64,000 bases of DNA from Labrys okinawensis (GCF_002982075.1 NZ_PUEJ01000017.1:1-64000); one strand, 5' to 3'; shown: positions 7,012 through 14,905, counted from the first letter of the stretch. The notes: a model not told the origin generated them from the sequence alone. Numbers and translations are program-made.

Positions 7012-8679
7012 TCAGTTGAACGGGGTGATGGTGAAGCCGGCGCGATATTCGGCCAGGTGCTTCTCGCGATCGGCCGGGCTCATCTCGCGCAGCAGGGTGA
7101 GCGGCGACTGCAGGGTGTGGCCGCGCACGTCGTCGAGCGTCCACATGTCCTTGCTGTCGAAGCGTAGATGCGGCTGTGGCACCAGGGTCTTACCGTCGGA
7201 GCGCACGAAGTTGAGGTCCTTGATGGCATCGGCCAGATCCCAGCCGTGATAGAGCGTTTCCCATTCGCGCTTGCCGCTGAAGCGGCCCATCGCCGGGGTC
7301 GGGCGGCCCTGATACTCGTCGGAGAAAGCCTCGACGGCGGTCCAGCGGTCGAGTTCATGGGCGAAGGTGTGCAATTGCCCGTCGATCTCGTCCACCACCA
7401 TGTCCTCGCGGATCAGGCAGGGTACCAGGCAGCTCCAGCAGCGGTGGGGGTAGACGTAGCCGACCTCCTCGTTGAACACGAGAACCTTCTCGCCGCGGTG
7501 GCTGAGCTTGTCGTACCACTTCCAGAAATCGCCGAACTGGGCGTACCAGCCGGGATATTTGTGCTCGAACCACTCGAAGTCCTGCTCGCGCTGGGCCTCG
7601 ATACGCCAGAAGTTCACCGGCCAGCCCACGGCGAAGAATTGCGCCACCTTGTGGACATAGAACTTCTCGGTAATGCGCTTCCAGGCCGTCTGCACGTCGT
7701 CGTGGTGGATCTTGATGCCGTATTTTTCCAGCGGCAGCATATAGGTGCGGTAATAGTCCTCGAAGATCCAGCGATGCCACATCTCCGCATAGGATTCCTT
7801 GTTCTTGTCGCGGTTGGTGGTGCCGTATTCGATGAAGGTGCCGATGGCGGCATCGACGATGGCGTGGTTCTGCCAGAAGGCGTAGCGCAGGTCGCGCTCG
7901 AGCAGCAGGTGATTTTCCGGTTCCTTGAGAGCGGCCATCAGCAGCGAGTGGCCATTGCCGATATGGCGGCTCTCGTCTGACTGCACCGAAAGGAACACCG
8001 TCGGCAGGGCATAGTCGCCATTGCGCGCGGCCTCCGAGGGCATGGCGACGAACAGCGTGTTGGTGAAGGCGGTCTCGGCGACCACGGTCAGATACATACA
8101 GGCCGCAGTCATGGTATCGCCGGTGATGAAACCTTCACCGAACTGGCGGCCGATCGTGGTGGCGTAGCACTTGCCGAAGGCCTCTTCGGTGATGTCGAAG
8201 CCGGCCGGATCGATATAGTTTTCCATGTACCACTTCTTCAGATTCATCTGAATGGTGGAATGGCGGAACTCGTCGACCATCTGCATGGTGAAGCCGGTAC
8301 GCAGATCCTCGCCGGGCGCCAGCCTGGCCACCATCGCCATCGAGCGGGCGGCCGAGATTTCCGGGAAGGGGATGATGGCGAGGAAGAGCTTCATCCACTC
8401 CACCCAGCGCGGCTCGACATTGCGGAACATGTCGCCGCGCAAGGCGGCGTCCAGCGCGCCATAGACGCGATTGTCCTTTTCCTCCTGCATCGGGAAATAG
8501 GAACGCAGTACCTGCTTCATCGGGTCGCGCGGCGCCTTGCTGATCTTGTAGTCCGTCGGGAAGGTCATCGCTTCCTGGACATAGGTCGGGTTCCAGCCGA
8601 GATCGGATATCTTCTTGGTCGCCTCGCCGACGGAAATGCCGCGCTGCGAGGTTATCTTGTTGAGCGTCAAAGACGTCAT
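7012..8679 (-). CDS. mimA: Di-iron monooxygenase hydroxylase large (alpha) subunit, propane/acetone type
   Basis: The 555-residue catalytic subunit. Di-iron ligands are visible as two E/ExxH sets: Glu107 (PFPEIS) with Glu137 and His140 (DEFRH), then Glu202 (AETAF) with Glu236 and His239 (SDESRH). RSYFPMQEEKDNRVYGA and GRQFGEGFITGD are hallmarks of the group that hydroxylates propane at C2, acetone, and often phenol. The exact substrate cannot be read from sequence. Two ATGs compete: 8679 has GGAGG at 9 nt, while 8685 has it at only 3 nt, so 8679 is preferred. It is the first gene of the operon, with a roughly 270-nt leader from a sigma-54 promoter at 8961-8976. Confidence 0.95.
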   Translation of the reverse strand: MTSLTLNKITSQRGISVGEATKKISDLGWNPTYVQEAMTFPTDYKISKAPRDPMKQVLRSYFPMQEEKDNRVYGALDAALRGDMFRNVEPRWVEWMKLFLAIIPFPEISAARSMAMVARLAPGEDLRTGFTMQMVDEFRHSTIQMNLKKWYMENYIDPAGFDITEEAFGKCYATTIGRQFGEGFITGDTMTAACMYLTVVAETAFTNTLFVAMPSEAARNGDYALPTVFLSVQSDESRHIGNGHSLLMAALKEPENHLLLERDLRYAFWQNHAIVDAAIGTFIEYGTTNRDKNKESYAEMWHRWIFEDYYRTYMLPLEKYGIKIHHDDVQTAWKRITEKFYVHKVAQFFAVGWPVNFWRIEAQREQDFEWFEHKYPGWYAQFGDFWKWYDKLSHRGEKVLVFNEEVGYVYPHRCWSCLVPCLIREDMVVDEIDGQLHTFAHELDRWTAVEAFSDEYQGRPTPAMGRFSGKREWETLYHGWDLADAIKDLNFVRSDGKTLVPQPHLRFDSKDMWTLDDVRGHTLQSPLTLLREMSPADREKHLAEYRAGFTITPFN

Positions 8680-8960
8680 AGCCATGAGCCTCCACCAGAT
8701 TGCGCCACGAACCCCCATGGTCCGGGCGGGGAGCGGCAGGTATCGCCGCCGATGAGTGCGGGCGGCCGGTCCAGGGCATGCATGCCTCCATCCGGTCGCT
8801 CGAGTGGATCACGGCAAAGGTATCTGGAGTGGTGCTGAAAGCCTGGCTCGCCTGATGCGTGAGCACGCGGCGCCATGGCATTCCGACCTTGGGTTCCCCA
8901 TTCCTTCGTTCTTTTGGCATCGCGCCGGAACGCGATGGGCTTCTTATGGAGAACGATACA

Positions 8961-8976
8961 GCAAGGACCGTGCCAA
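8961..8976 (-). promoter_or_regulatory. Sigma-54 (-24/-12) promoter of the mim operon
   Basis: On the minus strand the sequence is TGGCACGGTCCTTGCT. It matches the sigma-54 consensus TGGCACG-N4-TTGCW at every defined base, with the required GG-N10-GC spacing. It points at mimA, whose start is about 280 nt downstream. A second perfect example lies before the alcohol dehydrogenase gene, and a sigma-54 activator gene is 4 kb away. Confidence 0.88.
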
Positions 8977-9002
8977 CTCGCGATAAGCTCTAAATTGTGC
9001 AG

Positions 9003-9019
9003 CTTCAGGCGCCCTGAAG
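9003..9019. promoter_or_regulatory. Palindrome CTTCAGG-CGC-CCTGAAG in the mimA / unknown-operon intergenic region
   Basis: Perfect 7-bp arms around a 3-nt centre, lying 27 nt upstream of the -24 element and 30 nt from the TGTAAC palindromes. It may be an operator or an architectural site; I cannot assign a protein. Confidence 0.4.
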
Positions 9020-9048
9020 GAATCGGATGTCCGCATGCTCGCCGGAGG

Positions 9049-9086
9049 TGTAACAGAATGTTACAGATGTAATTTACAAATGTAAC
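9049..9086. promoter_or_regulatory. Probable upstream activator sites (TGTAAC palindromes) for the sigma-54 regulator
   Basis: TGTAAC-AGAAT-GTTACA is at 9049-9065, a second palindrome TGTAATTTACA is at 9068-9078, and a further TGTAAC half-site is at 9081-9086. The cluster lies about 75-110 bp upstream of the -24 element, the usual distance for enhancer sites of AcoR/BmoR-type activators. It also lies just upstream of the divergent unknown operon, so it could serve both sides. Confidence 0.65.
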
Positions 9087-9211
9087 GCTATTTATCTATT
9101 TAAATGACAGGCGTATTTATTAATGAAATGGCTTGTAGATCTTGTAGACAACTTATTTTCACGGAGTATCCTGTCGGCGTTAAGACAATCCAGCCATTCG
9201 GGATCGTGCCG

Positions 9212-9688
9212 ATGTCTTCTTCCGACAATCCTCGATCGCCCTCGGCTTTCCAGGGGCCCGGCGAGAGCGAGGTCATCACGGATCTGCTTCGGCTGATGCC
9301 GCGCGACCTGATCTTCTCCATGCGCTTTCTGGGGGAAAGCCAGTTGCGCCTGCAGCGCCATTTTCACGAATTCATGATTGCCGAGCTGACAGAAGCGGGG
9401 GTGACGGAGGAGACCCACCCCCTGCTCCATGCCTTCGTGGAGCGGCATGCCATCACGCTGCGCGACTTCGTCTTCTCGGGGGTTTCCCTTTCGCGGCAGT
9501 TTCGGGTGGACGATATCGAACGTCTCACCGGCGATACCACCGGCCTGCTGCGCGTCGACATCTGGGACCAGCTCAGAAGCCATTTAGAGGCGGCGCAACG
9601 CCAGTTCAAAGCGCAGCTGCCGGAGCTGCCGAACCTGTTGTCGGGCTGGGAAAGGCCGGAGGCAGCGGAGGAGAAGAAGCGGCAATGA
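9212..9688 (+). CDS. Unknown helical protein, first gene of a four-gene operon divergent from mim
   Basis: I do not recognise this protein. From the ATG at 9212 it has 158 residues, mostly predicted helix, with LLRLMPRDLIFSMRFLGESQLRLQRHFHEF near the N-terminus and an acidic/basic tail ending EEKKRQ. No signal peptide or membrane segment is seen. An in-frame ATG at 9104 would add 36 residues of much more AT-rich sequence without a ribosome site, so I prefer 9212, though its own ribosome site is weak. It overlaps the next gene by ATGA. The shared regulatory gap with mimA suggests a link to the monooxygenase, for example assembly or substrate sensing, but this is inference. Confidence 0.7.
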   Translation: MSSSDNPRSPSAFQGPGESEVITDLLRLMPRDLIFSMRFLGESQLRLQRHFHEFMIAELTEAGVTEETHPLLHAFVERHAITLRDFVFSGVSLSRQFRVDDIERLTGDTTGLLRVDIWDQLRSHLEAAQRQFKAQLPELPNLLSGWERPEAAEEKKRQ

Positions 9689-10023
9689 CACAGCCAATAT
9701 CCAGTCAGGACCTGCTGACACGCCGCCTCAGGCTGGTTGCCGGCCTGTCCGCTCTCAACGAGCAAGCGCTGAAGCTCACCCAGGTCATTGCAGGTGTCGA
9801 CATGGAGGTGCTGCGCCTCGAGCTGGCCCTGAAGCAGGCGCCGGCGGAGGGAGAGTTGGCGCGGGAATTGCGGTGCGATCTCCAGGCGATGCGCGAGAGC
9901 GCCGACGTGACCGCCGGCCGGCAGCGTGAATGCGCCGGGCGCATCGAAACAGCCGAGCAGGAAATCGAGGAACTCGACCGCCTGCTCCGGCAGGCCGTGG
10001 AGCGTGAGGGGAGGGCACCATGA
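9685..10023 (+). CDS. Small coiled-coil protein of the unknown operon
   Basis: A 112-residue protein of unknown function. After a short N-terminal helix, most of the chain (about residues 15-108) is heptad-like and rich in Leu, Glu, Gln and Arg, for example MEVLRLELALKQAPAEGEL and ETAEQEIEELDRLLRQAVE, which predicts a coiled coil. There are no cysteines except two in the middle third, and no export signal. It overlaps both neighbours by 4 nt (ATGA), so the three proteins are probably made in fixed ratio and may form a complex. Confidence 0.75.
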   Translation: MTQPISSQDLLTRRLRLVAGLSALNEQALKLTQVIAGVDMEVLRLELALKQAPAEGELARELRCDLQAMRESADVTAGRQRECAGRIETAEQEIEELDRLLRQAVEREGRAP

Positions 10024-11132
10024 ACCAGCAAAGCAGACAGAACCCGACGCTCTTCGACCTGCTGGGCCGTTGTTGGCAGCGGCCCGCGCCCATTGCGGGC
10101 GTGAGCTTCGATCGGCAGGGAAGTTCCGTCGCCTTCACGGCCCTCGACGGGACGCTCGCTCTTGCTCCCGTGGCGGAAGCCGAGGGACCGGAAAGCCGTA
10201 TCCGGGTCAGCGGCGACCTCGGACAGATGAGAATCTTGCCGCGCGCCAGGCCGCCGGCGCCCCTGACCGCAGTTTCCGTGCAGGAGGGCCGCGCCCCCCT
10301 TGTCGTTGCCTTCCGAGAAAGCGGTTTCCTGGTCGGGACCGATGATGGGACCGTCCGGCGGATTTCGGCACAGGGAGAACGGGGCGAGGATTTCTTTCGT
10401 CTTGGCCGCTCCGTCCGGGCGCTCGACCACGCGGCGCAATCGGGAATGACAGCCCTGTCGGATGGCGATGATCTCTGCGTCCTGGACCAGAAGGCAAACC
10501 TCGTCGGGCGCTTGCCGACGGCGCTTCCCGACACCACAGCCCTCAAATTCTCTCCCGATGGCCGATATCTGGCGGGGGTGAGCGGAGAAAGCCTGGTCAT
10601 ACTGGCGTTGCACGAAGAACTCTCGGTCCAACGGGTGGTAACGCTGCCCTCGCCGGCGGCGGGCCTGCATTGGAATGGGCAAAGCGACCGCATCGCGTGC
10701 GGCCTTGAAATTGGCGGCTTGAGCATTGTCGATGTCCCGCGTGGCCGGACCGACACGATCCTCGATTTTCCCGCGCCGGTAAGGGGAGTGGCCTGGGGCG
10801 CGGCAGGGCAACTGGTGGCTTCCGGGGCCTATCGCATCGCAGCCTGGGGGACGAGCGGCGATGCCGGCAGCCAGGCCCTGCTGACCGGTCATACCGGCCT
10901 GATCCTGGTCGAGGCGGTTGCCTCCCATCCCACGCGCAACCTGGTGGCGGCCGGTTATGCCGATGGCCGCATCGTGGTGGCACGGATCGGCGGACGCGAC
11001 GAATTGTTCGTGCGGCCGTTTGGCGGCACGGTCACCGCGCTGGCCTGGTCGGCGGACGGGCGTCATCTGGCCATGGGCGATGCCGATGGCCATGCCGCGC
11101 TCGTCACCTTCCCGCCTCAGCTCTTCAAATAG
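10020..11132 (+). CDS. WD40-like beta-propeller protein of the unknown operon
   Basis: A 370-residue protein built from degenerate WD40/beta-propeller repeats. Recurring blocks such as KFSPDGRYLAGVSGESLVI, LHWNGQSDRIACGLE and LAWSADGRHLAMGDADGHA end in the typical hydrophobic-x-hydrophobic strand. No signal peptide and no catalytic motif is seen, so it is likely a cytoplasmic scaffold or binding protein. It starts inside the stop of the coiled-coil gene (ATGA). With the other three proteins it makes a set resembling a scaffold plus adaptor. I know of no described function for such a set beside a di-iron monooxygenase. Confidence 0.8.
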   Translation: MNQQSRQNPTLFDLLGRCWQRPAPIAGVSFDRQGSSVAFTALDGTLALAPVAEAEGPESRIRVSGDLGQMRILPRARPPAPLTAVSVQEGRAPLVVAFRESGFLVGTDDGTVRRISAQGERGEDFFRLGRSVRALDHAAQSGMTALSDGDDLCVLDQKANLVGRLPTALPDTTALKFSPDGRYLAGVSGESLVILALHEELSVQRVVTLPSPAAGLHWNGQSDRIACGLEIGGLSIVDVPRGRTDTILDFPAPVRGVAWGAAGQLVASGAYRIAAWGTSGDAGSQALLTGHTGLILVEAVASHPTRNLVAAGYADGRIVVARIGGRDELFVRPFGGTVTALAWSADGRHLAMGDADGHAALVTFPPQLFK

Positions 11133-11162
11133 GCCGCAAGGCGTCAATCACAGGAGGACGAC

Positions 11163-11339
11163 ATGCCCACTGAGCAGACCCGCGAGGAAGAGAGCAAGGA
11201 CCGGTTCTTCCAGAAGCTGGAGGATCTCGCCCGTGAGATGATTGACACCCATGACAAGGACTTCGCCATGGGTGCGCTGATCCTGACGGCGCGCTGGATC
11301 GCCGAGGAACGGATCGCCAAGATCGCCCAGGCGAGTTGA
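11163..11339 (+). CDS. 58-residue helical protein, last gene of the unknown operon
   Basis: A short reading frame with a strong AGGAGG ribosome site 5 nt before the ATG. It encodes 58 residues, beginning MPTEQTREEESKDRFF and ending IAEERIAKIAQAS. It is amphipathic and helical, with FAMGALILTARWIAEERIA as a possible surface-binding helix. It lies 30 nt after the beta-propeller gene, on the same strand. Codon use looks like the neighbouring genes, which supports a real gene. Function unknown. Confidence 0.7.
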   Translation: MPTEQTREEESKDRFFQKLEDLAREMIDTHDKDFAMGALILTARWIAEERIAKIAQAS

Positions 11340-11350
11340 CGGCAGGAGGA

Positions 11351-11372
11351 GAGGCCGGTGCGGTCCGGCCTC
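11351..11372. terminator. Hairpin between convergent genes
   Basis: GAGGCCGG (11351-11358) pairs with CCGGCCTC (11365-11372) over a 6-nt loop in the 43-nt gap between the end of the unknown operon and the end of the ribbon-helix-helix gene. It has no long U-run on either strand. It is probably a bidirectional transcription boundary. Confidence 0.5.
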
Positions 11373-11382
11373 ACCCGGCTTG

Positions 11383-11655
11383 TCAGCCCTCGGGCGGGAT
11401 CATCCCGCGATAGAGCAGGCACACGGTGCGCAGGAGCGAAGCGAAGTTTGGCGCGGCGCCATGGCGTTCGAGTGCTTCCTCATACAGCACCGAAATCAGC
11501 CGGGAGGTCGAGAGCCCTTCCCGCAGCGCCATTTCGTCGAGGACCTGCCAGAACGCCTCCTCCAGCCTCACCGTCGTCGAGTGCCCGGCGATACGCATCG
11601 ATCGGCTCGCCTTGCGAAAGTGGAGCGGGCTCTGACTTGTGAGGACCTTGCACAT
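11383..11655 (-). CDS. Ribbon-helix-helix (RHH_4 type) DNA-binding protein
   Basis: A 90-residue protein of the alphaproteobacterial ribbon-helix-helix family (PF13467 type). RSMRIAGHSTTVRLEEAFWQ gives the beta strand and first helix; LREGLSTSRLISVLYEEALE is the second helix. Such proteins are small dimeric DNA binders; the target here is unknown. The first ~18 residues precede the domain and the start at 11655 has only a weak ribosome site, so an internal start at the MRIAGHS methionine is possible. It lies between the unknown operon and the alcohol dehydrogenase gene and could control either. Confidence 0.8.
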   Translation of the reverse strand: MCKVLTSQSPLHFRKASRSMRIAGHSTTVRLEEAFWQVLDEMALREGLSTSRLISVLYEEALERHGAAPNFASLLRTVCLLYRGMIPPEG

Positions 11656-11761
11656 GGCTCGCCCTTTCAGCCTTGCCGCGCCCCTGCCGTCCCGGTCGCC
11701 CGGGTGCGGCAATGGGAGTGCCCGGCCCCCGCCGATCGGGGGGAGGCCTGGGCTTTTCTCG

Positions 11762-12814
11762 TCACGGAATGAGGACAGCGCGACCATGGATCCTGCCGGC
11801 GTTGAGATCCTGGAGAGCCTTGTTGGCATCGGCCAACCGGTATTCCACCGTGGTCAACTCGACCAGGCCGCGATCGGCCAGGGCCATGAGTTCGACGAGC
11901 TCGGCCCAGGTTCCGACCAGGTTGCCGATGATGTTCTTTTCCGTGATGACCATGTCGACCGTGGGGACCCGGATATCCTCACCATAGCCGACGACGTAAT
12001 AGCTGCCGGCCGATCGGGTCATGGCAAGGCCCTTGGCCGTGGTGCCCTTCTCGCCGACGAAGTCGATCACGGCTTCGGCGCCGGCCCCGCCGGTGAGCGC
12101 CAGCACGGCCTCTACTTCGTTGCCGTCGGCCTTCACCAGCTTGTCCGCCCCGATTTTGCCGGCCAGGGCCAGGGAGGCGTCGGACTTGTCGACGACGATG
12201 ACGTCGGCGGCGCACATGGCCTTGAGGCATTGGATGCCGATATGGCCGAGGCCGCCGGCGCCGATCACCACGCAGCTCTCCCCCGGCAGCAGATGGCGCG
12301 TCGCCTTCTTGGCGGCGCGATAGGCGGTCAGGCCCGCATCGGCATAGGGTGCCACTTCCTTGGGTGCGAGCGTCTTGGGGAGCGGGACGATGTTGCGCTC
12401 GGAGGTGCACAGGAATTCCGCATAGCCGCCGTTGCAGTCGAGCCCCGGAAAACGCCCCGGGCCGTGCATGTCCATGCCGCGGCGGCAGGCCAGGCAGGTC
12501 CCGCCCGAGATCTTGGGGTGCACGATCACGGGATCGCCGACCTTGATGCCCTCGACTTCCTTGCCGACCGCTTCGACCCAGCCGGCATTCTCATGCCCCA
12601 TGATCAGCGGCAGCAACCGGTCGCCAGTGGGATCCATATGCGGGCGCCAGACGCCCTCGATGATGTGGAGATCGGTGCGGCAAACCCCGGCTCCGCCGAT
12701 CCGCACGATGACGTCGTTCGACTTCTCGATCCTGGGATCGGGAACCTCCTGGAGGTCGACCCACTGGCCGGCCATCAGGTCGTCGTCGTAGCGGGTGAGT
12801 ACTTGCGCCTTCAT
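11762..12814 (-). CDS. Zinc-dependent alcohol dehydrogenase (medium-chain, NAD-type)
   Basis: A 350-residue MDR-superfamily alcohol dehydrogenase, likely oxidising the alcohol made by the monooxygenase (2-propanol or a related alcohol). Catalytic-zinc ligands are visible as the Cys of GVCRTDLH and GHE of MGHENAGW. The Rossmann motif is GAGGLGHIG. The structural-zinc lobe is unusual: SGGTCLACRRGMDMHGPG keeps only the middle two of the usual four cysteines. The start at 12814 has a GGAGGAAATC ribosome region; the longer open frame upstream is not coding. A sigma-54 promoter lies 50 nt upstream, shared in type with mimA. Confidence 0.93.
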   Translation of the reverse strand: MKAQVLTRYDDDLMAGQWVDLQEVPDPRIEKSNDVIVRIGGAGVCRTDLHIIEGVWRPHMDPTGDRLLPLIMGHENAGWVEAVGKEVEGIKVGDPVIVHPKISGGTCLACRRGMDMHGPGRFPGLDCNGGYAEFLCTSERNIVPLPKTLAPKEVAPYADAGLTAYRAAKKATRHLLPGESCVVIGAGGLGHIGIQCLKAMCAADVIVVDKSDASLALAGKIGADKLVKADGNEVEAVLALTGGAGAEAVIDFVGEKGTTAKGLAMTRSAGSYYVVGYGEDIRVPTVDMVITEKNIIGNLVGTWAELVELMALADRGLVELTTVEYRLADANKALQDLNAGRIHGRAVLIP

Positions 12815-12863
12815 TGTGATTTCCTCCGCGAGCCCGGTCTTGTCCGCGCTTCGCCGGAATGGC

Positions 12864-12879
12864 AGCAATCTCCGTGCCA
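12864..12879 (-). promoter_or_regulatory. Sigma-54 (-24/-12) promoter of the alcohol dehydrogenase gene
   Basis: The minus strand reads TGGCACGGAGATTGCT, again a full match to TGGCACG-N4-TTGCW with correct spacing. It lies 50 nt before the dehydrogenase ATG. I could not find TGTAAC-type activator palindromes in the 12880-13036 gap, which otherwise is AT-rich at 12880-12910. Confidence 0.87.
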
Positions 12880-13036
12880 CAATGAATACATTATATATTT
12901 CAAACATTTGAGGCTGTTTCATCAAGCTGGCATTGCTGGCGGGCTGAACAGTTGCGCGGGCGGTGTGTCCAATCCGCGTACAGCGCTCGCAGGCCTTGGT
13001 GTTGCTGGCCAGGTTGCCGAGAGCGGGGAGTAGGTC

Positions 13037-14905
13037 ATGCAGATCCTGTCGGGAATGGACCGGGCGCGAAACGCCCTCGAGCGCGGCGAACGCCTGCCTG
13101 GCGGTACCTTGCCGCTGCCGATCGCCGAGAGTTGGCAGCGCTGCCGGGAGCTCGGCCTGGACCCACATCGCCGGCCCCGCGGCGAAGTGGTGCCGTTCGC
13201 CACGGTGACACGCCGGCGCCAGAAGATGGAGGGCCTGCGCCGGCTGGCTCTCGCCGAGATGCAGGTGCTCTACGCGCAGATCGCCGGTTCCAATCTGATG
13301 ATCGCGCTGGCGGATGCGGGTGGCATGGTGCTCGACACCATCAGCGATCAGGCCTTCACGGAAAGCACGGCCGGGCGTGCCATCATTCCCGGCAGCCTGT
13401 GGGATGAGGCCCGGCGGGGCACCAATGCCCTCGGGCTGGCCAGTGACGCCAGCCAACCCGTCGGTGTCTTTGGCCGAGAACACTATTTCACGTGCCACGC
13501 CCATCTCAGCTGCATGGCGGCGCCCATCCTTGACGCGCACGGCCAGGTTTTGGGATTGCTCGACGCATCCTGCGCCAATGAGGCACGGCAGCAGCACACG
13601 CATGCGCTGGTGCGCATGGCCGCCGCGCAGATCGAGAACGGGCTGATCTTCCAGGAATGCGCCGACAATTTCATCCTGGCCTTCCACCCGCGCGCCGAAT
13701 ATCTCGATACGCTGTCGGCGGGGTTGCTGGCGCTCTCACGGGATGGGGTCGTCACGGCGCTGAACCGTCCCGGCTCCGCCTTGCTGTCCGGCCTGCCGGC
13801 CGGGGCGGACGCCCGTTTCGACACCCTGTTCGAGATGCCTTTCGCCAGGGCGCTGGATGGTCTTCTCCGGGGAGGCGTCTTCCCGATACGCGATGCCGCG
13901 GGCAGCCAGGTCCTGATGGTTTGCCGCCAGATCGCGCCCGGGCTTGCCGTGCGCAACCTGCACCAGGAGCCGCAGGCAAGGCCGCATGACAAGGGGGGAT
14001 CCGCGCCGAGGTTCGTCTGCGCGGACGCGGCGGTGAAGGCCGCGATGGCCGATATCGGGCAGGCCGTCGCCATGGGCATGCCCATCCATCTCACCGGGGA
14101 GACGGGCACCGGCAAGGAACTGATGGCGCGCCATATTCATGAAGTGAGCGGCCGGCGCGGGGAATTCGTCGCCGTCAATTGCGGCGCGCTGGCCGAACAG
14201 CTTTTCGTCGCCGAAATCTTCGGCCATGAGCAGGGCGCCTTCACCAATGCCCGCACGGAAGGATCCATCGGCCTGGCGCGACAGGCAGATGGGGGCACCC
14301 TGTTCCTCGATGAGATCGCCGATATTCCGCTCTCTGCCCAGACGGCCTTGCTGCGTTTTCTCGACGCCCGGGAAGTGCGGCCGGTAGGCGGGCTGAAGAT
14401 CCACAAGGTCGACGTCCAGATCGTATCCGCCACCAACCGAAACCTGGAGGCGATGGTGGCGGAGCGGGCTTTCCGGGCCGATCTGCTCTACCGGCTCAAC
14501 GGTCTCGTCCTGCATCTGCCGCCTTTGTCGGCCCGCAGCGACTTTGCGCTCGTGGTCAAACACCTGTTGCAGGAGCTGGCCCCGGGCGTGGCGATCACGG
14601 ATGCCGCCATTGCCAGCCTGGCTCAGCGCGAATGGCCAGGTAATATCCGCGAACTTCGCAGCCTGCTCCAGCGCCTTCTCCTGCGTCGACAGGGAGCGTT
14701 CATCGACGAAACCTGCCTCGTCGAGGGCGCGGGGGATTCTGGCGATACCTGCCCGGCATGCCGGGACCGTGGCCTGGCCAGCCGGATCTGCCGCGAGATC
14801 CGGGCAACATATCGTGTCCATCGTAGCGTCACGCATACGGCACGCGCGCTCGGATTGTCTCGGACCACGGTATACAAGCATTTGTGCGGCGAGCCGCTCA
14901 ATTAG
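13037..14905 (+). CDS. mimR: Sigma-54-dependent activator, AcoR/MimR type
   Basis: A 622-residue enhancer-binding protein. Residues ~1-210 form an AcoR-type sensory region with a GAF domain (LMIALADAGGMVLDTISD), and ~215-300 look PAS-like. An AAA+ domain spans ~330-545, with Walker A GETGTGKE near residue 354 and Walker B GGTLFLDEI near 420. A Fis-type helix-turn-helix is at the C-terminus (THTARALGLSRTTVYKHL). The sigma-54-contacting loop reads GAFTNA instead of GAFTGA. It is divergent from the alcohol dehydrogenase gene and is the only sigma-54 activator in the window, so it most likely drives the two perfect -24/-12 promoters in response to substrate or product. Confidence 0.92.
   Translation: MQILSGMDRARNALERGERLPGGTLPLPIAESWQRCRELGLDPHRRPRGEVVPFATVTRRRQKMEGLRRLALAEMQVLYAQIAGSNLMIALADAGGMVLDTISDQAFTESTAGRAIIPGSLWDEARRGTNALGLASDASQPVGVFGREHYFTCHAHLSCMAAPILDAHGQVLGLLDASCANEARQQHTHALVRMAAAQIENGLIFQECADNFILAFHPRAEYLDTLSAGLLALSRDGVVTALNRPGSALLSGLPAGADARFDTLFEMPFARALDGLLRGGVFPIRDAAGSQVLMVCRQIAPGLAVRNLHQEPQARPHDKGGSAPRFVCADAAVKAAMADIGQAVAMGMPIHLTGETGTGKELMARHIHEVSGRRGEFVAVNCGALAEQLFVAEIFGHEQGAFTNARTEGSIGLARQADGGTLFLDEIADIPLSAQTALLRFLDAREVRPVGGLKIHKVDVQIVSATNRNLEAMVAERAFRADLLYRLNGLVLHLPPLSARSDFALVVKHLLQELAPGVAITDAAIASLAQREWPGNIRELRSLLQRLLLRRQGAFIDETCLVEGAGDSGDTCPACRDRGLASRICREIRATYRVHRSVTHTARALGLSRTTVYKHLCGEPLN

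Noticed and set aside
9104..9211. Upstream start for the first gene of the unknown operon
   Set aside because: The extra 36 codons are AT-rich, lack a ribosome site and begin 18 nt after the activator half-site, so they are probably leader sequence. I cannot fully exclude them.
11720..11756. GC-rich hairpin followed by TTTT on the plus strand, an apparent intrinsic terminator
   Set aside because: No plus-strand transcript is expected to reach it, since the unknown operon ends at 11339 before a hairpin and a minus-strand gene; on the minus strand it has no U-run.
12815..13687. N-terminal extension of the alcohol dehydrogenase frame (291 residues)
   Set aside because: It runs through the sigma-54 promoter and the start of the divergent activator gene; the conserved domain begins at 12814 with a ribosome site.
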